A stretch of 64,000 nt of DNA from Dactylis glomerata (Eukaryota > Streptophyta > Magnoliopsida > Poales > Poaceae). The notes under the pieces were generated by a model. That model did no database searches and had not been told where the DNA came from. It was given only the letters and a program-made list of their open reading frames with translations. Positions 11,991 through 24,575 of this stretch are shown piece by piece; the stretch's first letter is position 1; each line of letters opens with the position of its first letter. The stretch spans positions 124,001-188,000 of the forward strand of contig QXEO01000434.1 in NCBI GenBank assembly GCA_007115705.1. Direction: 5' to 3'. A program made the position numbers and the translations under genes.

Positions 11991-14367
11991 GTCTTGCGAC
12001 CTTTAGCATTAGTGTTATAAATGTCTATTTCACCAACAAGATAATAATAATCTATCCATCGATTATGGAAGATGGTAATAATTTGAACAACCATTGCTCT
12101 CATAATACCAGAACAAAATAACAATTATTAAGTTCTTAACAAATCTAGAAGGCTAGGTTTTATGCCGACGAAAAACACAATAACACATTTATTTGTTTCT
12201 CGATGCGCATTGTTACCACATTCTTTTGCTAGTTACTTAGGCCATAATAGTTCTTGTATTGTTGCTTTATATGACATTTCATACCAACAATCTAGTATCG
12301 AATACCCAAGAATTACATTGTTAACAAGCAAAGAATACATCTATAACATGTATATCATTTATATACCTGAGCTGGACATTTCCAGTCTTTTCCTTTTCTA
12401 CCAAATATTCTGCAGATCCTATTTAGCATATTCTCTCCATTTAGAAGAATCTATCAACATCAATTGTGGTGTCAATCATTTGACACATGGTCCAAAGGAT
12501 GTTAGTCAAATACTAATAGCCTTGGACTTTGCACTTTGAAGTGGATCGCCATCATCATATGATTGGTATTCTTCCGGACTCTATTCTTTAGCAATCTTTT
12601 GGTATAGCAAAAACGGTTTAGCCAATACCCTTTCATTCATCTTATCATGACAACTTTCATGATGAAACTACTATAGCTTATAAGGATGAATGCAAGTATA
12701 ATATTAGTTCCCAAACTTTTGGGTGATCGGGACGCCTAGCATCTTCAATCTTCACATATATTCATACAATATGAGCATATGTTCTTTTACTAAATTATTC
12801 TTAATCATTTTGCAAACAATCAAAGTTTTAGATATCAAATATCTTTCACTTCTTGTTGGTTTCTGAAACAATTCTTTCAGCTCGATGATCACTTTGATTC
12901 TCAAACAATTTTGAAGATCGATTTCTCATGGAGGCAAACATGATCTTAGATGCTAAACTTGAATCATTGCTCTTAGATTAATACAACTTATTAAATCGCA
13001 TGGAGCAAGTGAGGTTTGCTAAAGTTTGCAATAAGACTTAATCCTTACTCTTGACATTCTAACTAAACGGTACTAGTCCGTAAAGTGATTATCCAGAATT
13101 CTATAGTTCTTTTAACTCAATTAAGCTAAGTGTCGGTGGGAAATGGTGCCAAAGACTACAACGACTTATGCAAATACAACAAGATTTAGTTCAAGATAAT
13201 TAGTTCAAGTTAATCAAATTACTAATGAACTCCCACTAAATTCAACATCCCTCAAAGTTGTTTAGTGAAGCATGATCCAAATTCACTACACCGAGACCGA
13301 TCATCACGTGAATGATGTAGCTTTAATGGTGAACATCAACATGTTGATCATATCATCCATATGACTCATGCTTGACCTTTCGGTCCGTGTGTTCCGAGGC
13401 CATGTCCGTACATGCTAGGCTCGTCAAGTCAAACCCAAGTATCTCCGCATGTGCAAATACTGGCTTGCACCCGTTGTATGTGAACGTAGAGTTTATAGCA
13501 CCCGATCATCACGAGATGCTTGAACACGACGAACTTTCGCAACGGCGCATACGAGGGGAGAACACAATTTTATCTTGATCTTTAAGTGAGGAATCATCTT
13601 ATAATGCTACCGTCGCGATCAAAGCATAATAAGATACATAAAAGGATAAACATCACATGCATATAATTTTATGTGACATGGTATAGCCAATCTCCGCGCA
13701 ATGATCTCCATCTTGTGCGCGCCGGCATGATCTCCATCACTCCACCATGATTGCCTCCACCACGAATAGCAACTACAACTATTGCTAACTACTTAGCGAT
13801 AAAGTAAAGCTATTACATGGCATATAAGAAGTTGACACGCAGGTCATACACAATTATAAAAACAACCATATGGCTCCTGCCGGTTGTGAACTCATCGACA
13901 TGCAAGTCGTGAAATATTACAAAACATGATCATCGCATACATCACATATATCACATCACATCTTGTGGCCATACCATATCACAAAACACTCCCTGCAAAA
14001 ACAAGTTAGACGCCTCTACTTTGTTGTTGCATGTTTTACGTGGCTTATGGGAGTAGCAAGTTAAGAACGATTCTTACCTACGAAAAGCCACAACGGTGAT
14101 ATTATGGTTGCTAACATCCGTTGTAAATCCCATGACTACTATAGTGAGAGAAACTGGCATCCACCAGCCGCATGTGTGGAACAAGCCACACGTCAAGTGC
14201 GGAGCCGGTCTCGCGAACGAGGTCGCGTAAAGTTGGCTTGGACCGCTTCGATCTCACTATGCCGCGCCATAAGAAATACACAACATAGAGGTTTGCAACA
14301 GAAAACATCAACGCCCGCAACAAGAATGTTGTGTTCTACTCGTGAAACACATCTACGCATAGATCTA

Positions 14368-14379
14368 GCTCTGGTACCA
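14368..14379 (-). other. primer-binding site, left Copia unit
   Basis: Minus strand TGGTACCAGAGC next to the LTR, one base from TGGTATCAGAGC, the complement of initiator tRNA-Met used by plant Copia elements. The same site is at 21171-21182. Confidence 0.75.
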
Positions 14380-14380
14380 C

Positions 14381-16111
14381 TGAAGGGTTTCGTAGCATAG
14401 TAAATCAAAAAAATTCCTACGGATGCGAACAAGAAAGCCAAGATCTAATCTAGGAGATGTAATCAACGAGAGAGGTAGATGAGATCTTCATACCCTTGAA
14501 GAAATCGCACAGCGGAAACATTCAACAGAACGTGGATGATGTAGTCGTACTAGCCGTCTCCTCCCCGCGATCCGATCCGATCCTACGCCGCAAGTGGCGG
14601 CGCCTCCGAGAGATGCACACGTACGGTGCAGCGACGTCTCCTCCTTCCTTGGTCCAGTAAGTATGGTGGAGAGATAGATTGGATCTGCAGCACGACGGCG
14701 TGGTGCTTATGGTGGAGAGTTTCTGCGGCAGGGCTTCGCCTACGCACAGTCGCGAGAGAGAGAGAGAGGTGGAGGGGCAGCAGTTGGCCGGCGGCTAGGG
14801 TTGGAGTGAGGAAGGCTGCGCCCCTGCCCCTCCTTATATGGGGGGCTGGCCGGCTGCCTTGGCCCCTCCTCCAAGTCCTAGGGCGGCGGCCTAGGGGGAA
14901 GAGTGGGGGGCAAGTTTCCCCCCCTCCTTCTGGAAGGTTCCCTTAGGGTTTCCCCTAAGGGCTGGCCGGCTGGGCCTTAGGGGCCTTGTGCGCCTGGCCC
15001 AAAGTGGCCAGGACACTTCCCCTTAGGCCCACATAGGCCTCCGACAAGTGGGCCCACGTTGGTCCCTCTCCGGAACCTTCTAGAACCTTCCGGTACAATA
15101 CCGATAAACTCCGAAACGATTCCGGAATCCAAAAACTGCTTTCCTTTATATGAATCTTATTCTCCGGACCATTCCGAAACCTCTCGTGATGTCCTGGATC
15201 TCATCCGAGACTCCGACCAAAAACTCATAAACCAATTATCCATTCTATCCTAGCGTCGATGCACGTTAAGTGTGTGACCCTACGGGTTCGAGAATATGCA
15301 GACATGATCTTCTATCAATAATCAACAGCGGGATCTGGAAACCCATATTGACTCCCACATATTCATCGATGATCATATCGGATGAACCACGATGCCAGGA
15401 TTCAATTAATCCCATATATGTATTCCCTTCGTCACATGATATTTTACTAGCCCGAGATTCGATCGTCGGTATTGGCATACCTAGTTCAATCTCGTTCACA
15501 GCAAGTACTTTACTCGTTCCGTAATCCGATATCACTTTGTGATTAACTCCTTAACCACATGCTTGCAAGCGGTGTTGATATCGATTACCGAGTGGGCCCG
15601 AAGTATATCTCTCCGACTCGGGAGGGACAAATTCCATCTCGATACATACAACCCAATAAGTACTTTCCGATCACCTGAGAGACACCTTTATGATCACCCT
15701 CGCATAGGATGACGTTTGATGACCTCAAAGCTTTCTTCCGATACCAGGGAGTTGTATTATCTCATGGTCTAAGGAATACAATACTTGACATAGGAAAAAG
15801 CTTCACAAAGATGAACACAATGACACAATCTAATTGCTGTGCTTTATTTGGGTCAGTCCATCACATCATTCTCCTAATGACATGACCTCATTATTAATCG
15901 ACAACTCATGTCTATGGTTAGGAAACCTTAACCATCATTAATCAATGAGCTAGTCTAGTAGAGGCGTACTAGGGACACGGTGTTGTTCATAAACCACACA
16001 AGTATTAAAGTTTCCACTTAATACAATTATAGCATGGAGTATAAACATTATCATGAACAAGAAATATGATAATAACAATATTATTATTGCCTCTAGGGCA
16101 TATTTCCTTCA
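14381..16111 (-). mobile_element. Copia LTR 2 (middle, 1731 bp), shared by both units
   Basis: Acts as 5' LTR of the left unit (a PBS lies to its left) and as 3' LTR of the right unit (a PPT lies to its right). It differs from LTRs 1 and 3 by scattered substitutions and small indels, for example GAGAGAGAGAGAGAGG in place of GAGAGAGAGAGG. Confidence 0.9.
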
Positions 16112-19100
16112 GTCTCCCACTTGCACTAGAGTCAATAATCTAGTCATACTTGCGCCTTTAACACCTATGGCATTCCGGTGTTATTCATACGCGTTGCACG
16201 TGGTAAACCTTATCTACGGGTCTGACATTTTCAGGTCCGTTTGTATTTGCATATTCCTTTTGCGTCAGCACGCATTACTCATCTTATATGAGATGGCATC
16301 GTATAAACTTGGTCTTCTGATGAAACCTTCGTTTCTTTGCCAAAACTATGTTGTCACGATTGTCATACAATAGAACTACATAGTACTAGCACACTTGGAA
16401 CTAAACCTCCACGATCGGATCGTGGAAATTTAATTTTCCTGTTACGATGGTTTTTCCACTTTGTTCTGAAATTCTTTGAACTTTTCAAACATTTCAGATT
16501 TATGTTTCATTAAAATTGAGAAAATAGCGATATCCACCGCGCGTCGAAATACTCATTGGTCCGCACACATCGGTATGTATGATTTCCAATAAGTCCGTTG
16601 CTCGCTCCATTATTCCGGAGAACGGGGTTTTGATCATCTTGCCCATGAGGCATGGCTTGCACGTGTCAAATGATTCAAAATCAAGAGACTCCAAAAGTCC
16701 ATAAGAATGAAGTTTCTTTATGCGTTTTACGCCAATATGACCTGGACGACAGTGCCACAAATAAGTTGGATTATCACTATCTACTTTGCATCTTTTATGC
16801 CGCTTCTAAAGCGATTATATACTTAGCCCTCGTTGCAGTGTCCGCCACAATATTAACATTGGAACTCATCCAAGTCATCATGGAACTTTCTTCCATCTTA
16901 TTATGCCACCTTCTAACTCAAAACAAATAGCTTAAAATTGAGATAAAATTTTACTTGTATGTGTGACAAAGCCAATGTAACTCATTGCAATGAACCATTT
17001 GTCACTTCTGCATACAGAACATATTCTTACTTCTTCGAAAGTGCATAAGAATATCTTTACTATTGTCCAACGATCATCATATGAATGCTATAATCATTAG
17101 AGCATTGGACACATCTGGATCTACATATCATGGTATACAAGATTGATAAAATCATTCTTGTGGTTTCACTCATCAAGTGTCAAAACAATTGATTCTTGCT
17201 CCAACCTCTTCCATGCAACAAGAACCGTTCTTATTGTTTCCATATTGAACAAATTCAATATTTCATCTATGTACTCCGGCAAAACTATATTAGTGCCTCA
17301 ATCTATCTGCATAGACATTGATGCTTAATATTCTGGTTTTACCTAAGTCTTTCATCAAAAACTAATTTTAATGAAAACTTAACAATATCAAGAAAAACAC
17401 ATAATTTCCAATGAACGATATGTTAACTACATAAAGCATTAGAAATATGTCTTAGCGCTCCCACTTACTTTCTTGTAAATACAAGCATCTTCAAATATCT
17501 TGATGAAATTAACACTTTAACATTTTCATCATTGAAGATTCCAACTTCGCTATGCTTACTTCTACCATAGAAGTTTGCATACATATCTAGCAACCTTTGA
17601 ATCAACAAAACCCATTGGGTCGTGTCAGTTACACGTCCTTGGTGTGCATTCCGGTAGAGGAACATTGTTTCGTTTATTGAACTATCATATCTCAATATGT
17701 AATTGTTGCTAGAATAATTCATATGACGATGTCAGGGCCCATCATCGCTTCTTTGTATATTGTTGGTTACTATTATCTAATAATATCTCGTCCTCAAATC
17801 TTACTATTTGATTACGACCAACTTGGTTAAATAGGAACTTCGATGTCGTGACTACAACATATTGTAGACGCGTGAGCTATGAATGTAGTTGCTGCTTCCA
17901 GAACATTTTCTGGTGCTGCGCTACTCTAATCATCTTGCTCAGATTCAACAACCTCATCAAGTTCTATCTTCCTCCCACTTAAACCTTTCGCGAGAAACTC
18001 CTTCATAAGAAATTCACTTCTTTTAGTGACAATCACTATGTGTTTGGTTTCATAATAGAAGGAATACCCATCGACATTCTTTGGGATAACCTACAAAGAC
18101 TTACTAATCCGATTTTGGTTGTAAACATTTTACACATATGCCTTGCATACCAAAATTCAAGAAAAGACAACTATAACTTGTATGGTGTCATTTCGACAGA
18201 TTATGATGGCACTCTATTTAGTGAAAAGCGGTAGGCTCTAAAGCATAATCCATAAATTATATTGGTAGTTTATTTCATCATTGATCTAACCATGTCAAAC
18301 AAGGTTTGATTACATCCATCGAAAACTCCATACTCCTATGGTGTTTATCATGATGCAAGTTTGTGGAACAATTCCTCTAACTCTTAGATGTTTGCTAAAC
18401 TTGTAACTCAAATATTCTTCTTTATGATCTAATCATACAACTTGAATATTCTTGTTACAACAATTTTCACTTCATAAATTGAACAATTTCATACTTCTAT
18501 CTCATCAAGTAGATATACCGTACATCTATTCGAGTCATTGATGAAATAGAAAATACACCACGCTCGACTTCACATATGAACTACATACATCAACATGTAC
18601 GATCTCCATGTAGTTAGTCGCTTGTTCTTTCTATGGCCCATGAACGGAGTTTAATCATCTTTAGGAAAAGTCTCACAAGCGTCAATCAATTCAAAATCAA
18701 ATGACTCGAAAATCTATCAATATAGAATTTCTTTCATGTTTTGTTTCCAATATGACTTAAACGGCGGTGTCACATATAAGTGAAATTTGTTTTGTCTTGC
18801 GACCTTTAGCATTAGTGTTATAAATGTCTATTTCACCAACAAGATAATAATAATCTATCCATCGATTATGGAAGACGGTAATAATTTGAACAACCATTGC
18901 TCTCATAATAGCAGAACAAAATAACAATTATTAAGTTCTTAACAAATCTAGAAGGCTAGGTTTTATGCCGACGAAAAACACAATAACACATTTATTTGTT
19001 TCTCGATGCGCATTGTTACCACATTCTTTTGCTAGTTACTTAGGCCATAATAGTTCTTGTATTGTTGCTTTGTATGACATTTCATACCAACAATCTAGTA

Positions 19101-21183
19101 TCGAATACCCAAGAATTACATTGTTAACAAGTAAAGAATACATCTATAACATGTATATCATTTATATACCTGAGCTGGACATTTCCAGTCTTTTCCTTTT
19201 CTACCAAATATTCTGCAGATCCTATTTAGCATATTCTCTCCATTTAGAAGAATCTATCAACATCAATTGTGGTGTCAATCATTTGACACATGGTCCAAAG
19301 GATGTTAGTCAAATACTAATAGCCTTGGACTTTGCACTTTGAAGTGGATCGCCATCATCATATGATTGGTATTCTTCCGGACTCTATTCTTTAGCAATCT
19401 TTTGGTATAGCAAAAATGGTTTAGCCAATACCCTTTCATTCATCTTATCATGACAACTTTCATGATGAAACTACTATAGCTTATAAGGATGAATGCAAGT
19501 ATAATATTAGTTCCCAAACTTTTGGGTGATCGGGACGCCTAGCATCTTCAATCTTCACATATATTCATACAATATGAGCATATGTTCTTTTACTAAATTA
19601 TTCTTAATCATTTTGCAAACAATCAAAGTTTTAGATATCAAATATCTTTCACTTCTTGTTAGTTTCTGAAACAATTCTTTCAGCTCGATGATCACTTTGA
19701 TTCTCAAACAATTTTGAAGATCGATTTCTCATGGAGGCAAACATGATCTTAGATGCTAAACTTGAATCATTGCTCTTAGATTAATACAACTTATTAAATC
19801 GCATGGAGCAAGTGAGGTTTGCTAAAGTTTGCAATAAGACTTAATCCTTACTCTTGACATTCTAACTAAACGGTACTAGTCCGTAAAGTGATTATCCAGA
19901 ATTCTGTAGTTCTTTTAACTCAATTAAGCTAAGTGTCGGTGGGAAATGGTGCCAAAGACTACAACGACTTATGCAAATACAACAAGATTTAGTTCAAGAT
20001 AATTAGTTCAAGTTAATCAAATTACTAATGAACTCCCACTAAATTCAACATCCCTCAAAGTTGTTTAGTGAAGCATGATCCAAATTCACTACACCGAGAC
20101 CGATCATCACGTGAATGATGTAGCTTTAATGGTGAACATCAACATGTTGATCATATCATCCATATGACTCATGCTTGACCTTTCGGTCCGTGTGTTCCGA
20201 GGCCATGTCTGTACATGCTAGGCTCGTCAAGTCAAACCCAAGTATCTCCGCATGTGCAAATACTGGCTTGCACCCGTTGTATGTGAACGTAGAGTTTATA
20301 GCACCCGATCATCACGAGATGCTTGAACACGACGAACTTTCGCAACGGCGCATACGAGGGGAGAACACAATTTTATCTTGATCTTTAAGTGAGGAATCAT
20401 CTTATAATGCTACCGTCGCGATCAAAGCATAATAAGATACATAAAAGGATAAACATCACATGCATATAATTTTATGTGACATGGTATAGCCAATCTCCGC
20501 GCAATGATCTCCATCTTGTGCGCGCCGGCATGATCTCCATCACTCCACCATGATTGCCTCCACCACGAATAGCAACTACAACTATTGCTAACTACTTAGC
20601 GATAAAGTAAAGCTATTACATGGCATATAAGAAGTTGACACGCAGGTCATACACAATTATAAAGACAACCATATGGCTCCTGCCGGTTGTGAACTCATCG
20701 ACATGCAAGTCGTGAAATATTACAAAACATGATCATCGCATACATCACATATATCACATCACATCTTGTGGCCATACCATATCACAAAACACTCCCTGCA
20801 AAAACAAGTTAGACGCCTCTACTTTGTTGTTGCATGTTTTACGTGGCTTATGGGAGTAGCAAGTTAAGAACGATTCTTACCTACGAAAAGCCACAACGGT
20901 GATATTATGGTTGCTAACATCCGTTGTAAATCCCATGACTACTATAGTGAGAGAAACTGGCATCCACCAGCCGCATGTGTGGAACAAGCCACACGTCAAG
21001 TGCGGAGCCGGTCTCGCGAACGAGGTCGCGTAAAGTTGGCTTGGACCGCTTCGATCTCACTATGCCGCGCCATAAGAAATACACAACATAGAGGTTTGCA
21101 ACAGAAAACATCAACGCCCGCAACAAGAATGTTGCGTTCTACTCGTGAAACACATCTACGCATAGATCTAGCTCTGGTACCAC
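16112..21183 (-). mobile_element. Copia internal region, right unit (5072 bp)
   Basis: Same length and order as the left internal region, with a low density of point differences (for example ATGAACGATATG against ATGAAAGATATG). PPT 16112-16122, PBS 21171-21182. Confidence 0.85.
16500..16760 (-). pseudogene. Copia GAG-pre-integrase remnant, right unit
   Basis: Partner of 9697-9957 with three residue changes (KKLHSYG for QKLHSDG, and PMSI for PVSI). Same truncation point. Confidence 0.75.
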
Positions 21184-22912
21184 TGAAGGGTTTCGCAGCA
21201 TAGTAAATCAAAAAATTTCCTACGGATGCGAACAAGAAAGCCAAGATCTAATCTAGGAGATGTAATCAACGAGAGAGGTAGATGAGATCTTCATACCCTT
21301 GAAGAAATCGCACAGCGGAAACGTTCAACAGAACGTGGATGATGTAGTCGTACTAGCCGTCTCCTCCCCGCGATCCGATCCGATCCTACGCCGCAAGTGG
21401 CGGCGCCTCCGAGAGATGCACACGTACGGTGCAGCGACGTCTCCTCCTTCCTTGGTCCAGCAAGTATGGTGGAGAGATAGATTGGATCTGCAGCACGACG
21501 GCGTGGTGCTTATGGTGGAGAGTTTCTGCGGCAGGGCTTCGCCTACGCACAGTCGCGAGAGAGAGAGAGGTGGAGGGGCAGCAGTTGGCCGGCGGCTAGG
21601 GTTGGAGTGAGGAAGGCTGCGCCCCTGCCCCTCCTTATATGGGGGGCTGGCCGGCTGCCTTGGCCCCTCCTCCAAGTCCTAGGGCGGCGGCCTAGGGGGA
21701 AGAGTGGGGGGCAAGTTTCCCCCCCTCCTTCTGGAAGGTTCCCTTAGGGTTTCCCCTAAGGGCTGGCCGGCTGGGCCTTAGGGGCCTTGTGCGCCTGGCC
21801 CAAAGTGGCCAGGACACTTCCGCTTAGGCCCACATAGGCCTCCGACAAGTGGGCCCACGTTGGTCCCTCTCCGGAACCTTCTAGAACCTTCCGGTACAAT
21901 ACCGATAAACTCCGAAACGATTCCGGAATCCAAAAACTGCTTTCCTTTATATGAATCTTATTCTCCGGACCATTCCGGAACCTCTCGTGATGCCCTGGAT
22001 CTCATCCGAGACTCCGACCAAAAACTCATAAACCAATTATCCATTCTATCCTAGCGTCGATGCACGTTAAGTGTGTGACCCTACGGGTTCGAGAATATGC
22101 AGACATGATCTTCTATCAATAATCAACAGCGGGATTTGGAAACCCATATTGACTCCCACATATTCATCGATGATCATATCGGATGAACCACGATGCCAGG
22201 ATTCAATTAATCCCATATATGTATTCCCTTCGTCACACGATATTTTACTAGCCCGAGATTCGATCGTCGGTATCGGCATACCTAGTTCAATCTCATTCAC
22301 AGCAAGTACTTTACTCGTTCCGTAATCCGATATCACTTTGTGATTAACTCCTTAACCACATGCTTGCAAGCGGTGTTGATATCGATTACCGAGTGGGCCC
22401 AAAGTATATCTCTCCGACTCGGGAGGGACAAATTCCATCTCGATACATACAACCCAATAAGTACTTTCCGATCACCTGAGAGACACCTTTATGATCACCG
22501 TCTCATAGGATGACGTTTGATGACCTCAAAGCTTTCTTCCGATACCAGGGAGTTGTATTATCTCATGGTCTAAGGAATACAATACTTGACATAGGAAAAA
22601 GCTTCACAAAGATGAACACAATGACACAATCTAATTGCTGTTCTTTATTTGGGTCAGTCCATCACATCATTCTCCTAATGACATGACCTCATTATTAATC
22701 GACAACTCATGTCTATGGTTAGGAAACCTTAACCATCATTAATCAATGAGCTAGTCTAGTAGAGGCGTACTAGGGACACGGTGTTGTTCATAAACTACAC
22801 AAGTATTAAAGTTTCCACTTAATACAATTATAGCATGGAGTATAAACATTATCATGAACAAGAAATATGATAATAACAATATTATTATTGCCTCTAGGGC
22901 ATATTTCCTTTA
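21184..22912 (-). mobile_element. Copia LTR 3 (right, 1729 bp)
   Basis: 5' LTR of the right unit. Its outer end reads TTCCTTTA where the other LTRs have TTCCTTCA, so the terminal CA has mutated to TA. The TSD GCGAC follows. Confidence 0.9.
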
Positions 22913-23079
22913 GCGACGGCCTCGGATGCGCCGCCCTCGGAGGCGACGGGCTCGGCGGCGATGGCCTCGGATGCAATGGGCTCGGCGGCGACGGGCTCGG
23001 ATGCGATGGGCTCGGAGGCGATGGGCTCGGAGGCGACGGGCTCGAGGGCGACGAACGCCGGCGCATTCTTCTTCTCCAT
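22913..23079 (-). pseudogene. F-box/DUF295-like gene, first coding piece with pentapeptide repeats
   Basis: The minus-strand ATG at 23079 begins MEKKNAPAFVAL, then 5-residue units of the form E-P-[VI]-A-[SA]. The Copia element enters at 22913. Across the insertion (counting the TSD once) the units continue in frame into 7580-7482, making 225 bp, exactly fifteen 15-bp units, then the F-box. So this is the gene's start, separated by 15.3 kb from its next part. The repeat is low-complexity and Ala/Glu/Pro-rich; no function is assigned. Confidence 0.65.
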
Positions 23080-24055
23080 CGCTAGCAGGAGAGCGCGCGT
23101 AGGGAGGTTGGGGTTTTTTCGAGAAGGTGATGGGACGTGAGAGGCGTGGTTGCGTGCGTGAGTGAGCATGAGACTGTGTGCAGAGGGAGGGAGAGAGGGG
23201 CTCTGTACAGGCAAAGTGACGGTTCGTCTCAGCAGTTTCTCAAAAAAACTAGACGTTTGGTCTCAACATGCGTCCGTGGTACTGCACGTCTGCACCATTA
23301 TGTGTACTCAGTTATACCCTCGAGTCTTACACTGGAAAAATATTTGTACTCAGTTTTCCCCTCGAGTACTAATACTGGCTAGTGCAATATACTCAGTTTT
23401 ACCCTCAAGTGGCTGGTCAACAGAGAGTCAACAAATGGGATTAAGCTATCTAATTGAGTCATTTCATGCACAAAAAAATTCAAAAAAATAAAATCATAGT
23501 GCCTCCTACTCATAACAATCATATATAAATCATAACAATCATATATAAATCAAGTTTTAACACAAATGGCCACTTCTTAGATCACTAGTAGCTATGAAGG
23601 TTCATGGCTTTCCACTCAAACCCCTTCTCAAAACATCTATATCCAAAACATAGTTTGTCTGAATGAGGCCATAATTTTCACACTCATGTATATTTGAATT
23701 GCTAATACTTTGAGGTAGGCCAACCTGGGTTTCATTGTACAAAACATGTGTTTTTCTTTTTCTGAATCTCTTATTTAAATTCCTTAGCCTGTTTACTATT
23801 TACTTGCCCTTGGATCCTTGATGCTACTCAGTTTTACCCTCTCCCTTCTCACAGAAGCCCAAACTTGGCCAGATTGGTCGAGCTGTTGTCACACGGATCG
23901 TGCCCACCTACCGTCGATCCTATGATCTAACGGGCGGGATAACCCCTCTTTCTCTCTCATCATGGCCACCCTCTCTCTATCTGTCGGTGGCAAACTACTA
24001 CCCCTCTATGTATGCTAAATAACGAGTTTGCCACCGGATTCAATAAGTTTGGTAA
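23080..24055. other. upstream DNA of the F-box-like gene
   Basis: No gene seen. ACTCAGTTNTACCCTC-like words occur at about 23298, 23346, 23388 and 23826. An exact 20-bp direct repeat (CATAACAATCATATATAAAT) spans 23512-23551. Before A inserted this was the shared upstream stretch between the F-box-like gene (-) and the B3 gene (+). Confidence 0.6.
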
Positions 24056-24515
24056 TCACGAATTTCTTGTAGGCATTACTTTTCACGGTAAAATGATAAA
24101 CTATCACGAATTTCCATTTCTTTTAGGCATTACTTTTCACGGTAAAATGATAAACTATCACGAATTTCCATTTCTTTTAGGCATTACTTTTCATGGTAAA
24201 ATGATAAACTATCACGAATTTCCATTTCTTTTAGGCATTACTTTTCATGGTAAAATGATAAACTATCACGAATTTCTATTTCTTTTAGGCATTACTTTTC
24301 ACGGTAAAATGATAAACTATCACGAATTTCCATTTCGTTTAGGCATTACTTTTCATGGTAAAATGATAAACTATCACGAATTTCCATTTCTTGTAGGCAT
24401 TACTTTTCACGGTAAAATGATAAACTATCACGAATTTCCATTTCTTGTAGGCATTACTTTTCACGGTAAAATGATAAACTATCACGAATTTCCATTTCTT
24501 TTAGGCATTACTTTT
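24056..24515 (+). repeat. 54-bp tandem repeat (8 full copies plus partial ends)
   Basis: Units start at 24072, 24126, 24180, 24234, 24288, 24342, 24396 and 24450, with a partial ninth at 24504 and a partial unit before the first. Each begins GGCATTACTTTTCA[CT]GG and ends near CACGAATTTCC. Copies differ at only a few sites. Because 54 is a multiple of three, the array stays open in one frame (24012-24569, 185 codons, 18-residue unit GITFHGKMINYHEFPFLL). Flanking residues show no recognised domain. It originally lay about 150 bp upstream of the B3 gene. Confidence 0.9.
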
Positions 24516-24524
24516 TTGTTGAGA

Positions 24525-24575
24525 TATAAACCCCCACAACGGTCATCTCCTCCTTCATTTATTGTGTAAACCCCA
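24525..24575. repeat. short host repeat unit and TSD CCCCA (24571-24575), left of element A
   Basis: The unit AAACCCCCACAACGGTCATCT followed by a T-rich part occurs here and, after element A, at 52467 onward (three more copies). A inserted in a fourth copy. CCCCA at 24571-24575 matches CCCCA at 52467-52471, which is the target-site duplication. Confidence 0.8.

Larger units (their letters stand above)
9309..14380 (-). mobile_element. Copia internal region, left unit (5072 bp)
   Basis: AT-rich and largely non-coding. On the minus strand it holds a PBS at 14379-14368 and two diverged copies of a GAG-pre-integrase segment (9697-9957 and about 11800-11990). I see no intact protease, integrase, RT or RNase H. 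It would depend on another element for movement. Confidence 0.8.
7581..22912 (-). mobile_element. composite Copia retrotransposon: three LTRs, two internal regions
   Basis: Minus-orientation Copia element arranged LTR (7581-9308), internal (9309-14380), LTR (14381-16111), internal (16112-21183), LTR (21184-22912). Both internal regions are exactly 5072 bp and nearly identical. One TSD (GCGAC) flanks the whole 15.3 kb, so it derives from one insertion that later gained a unit. LTR ends read TGAAGGAAATATGCCC...AACCCTTCA, resembling the Angela/BARE/Inga-like Copia families of Triticeae. Coding capacity is nearly gone: only GAG-pre-integrase remnants are recognisable. Confidence 0.9.

Noticed and set aside
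13372..13578. 68-codon + strand frame repeated at 20175
   Set aside because: Lies in the Copia leader on the non-transcribed strand; the repetition reflects the unit duplication.
24056..24515. Evenly repeated 54-bp array as a CRISPR
   Set aside because: Units are contiguous with no unique spacers, and the sequence is a plant nuclear genome.
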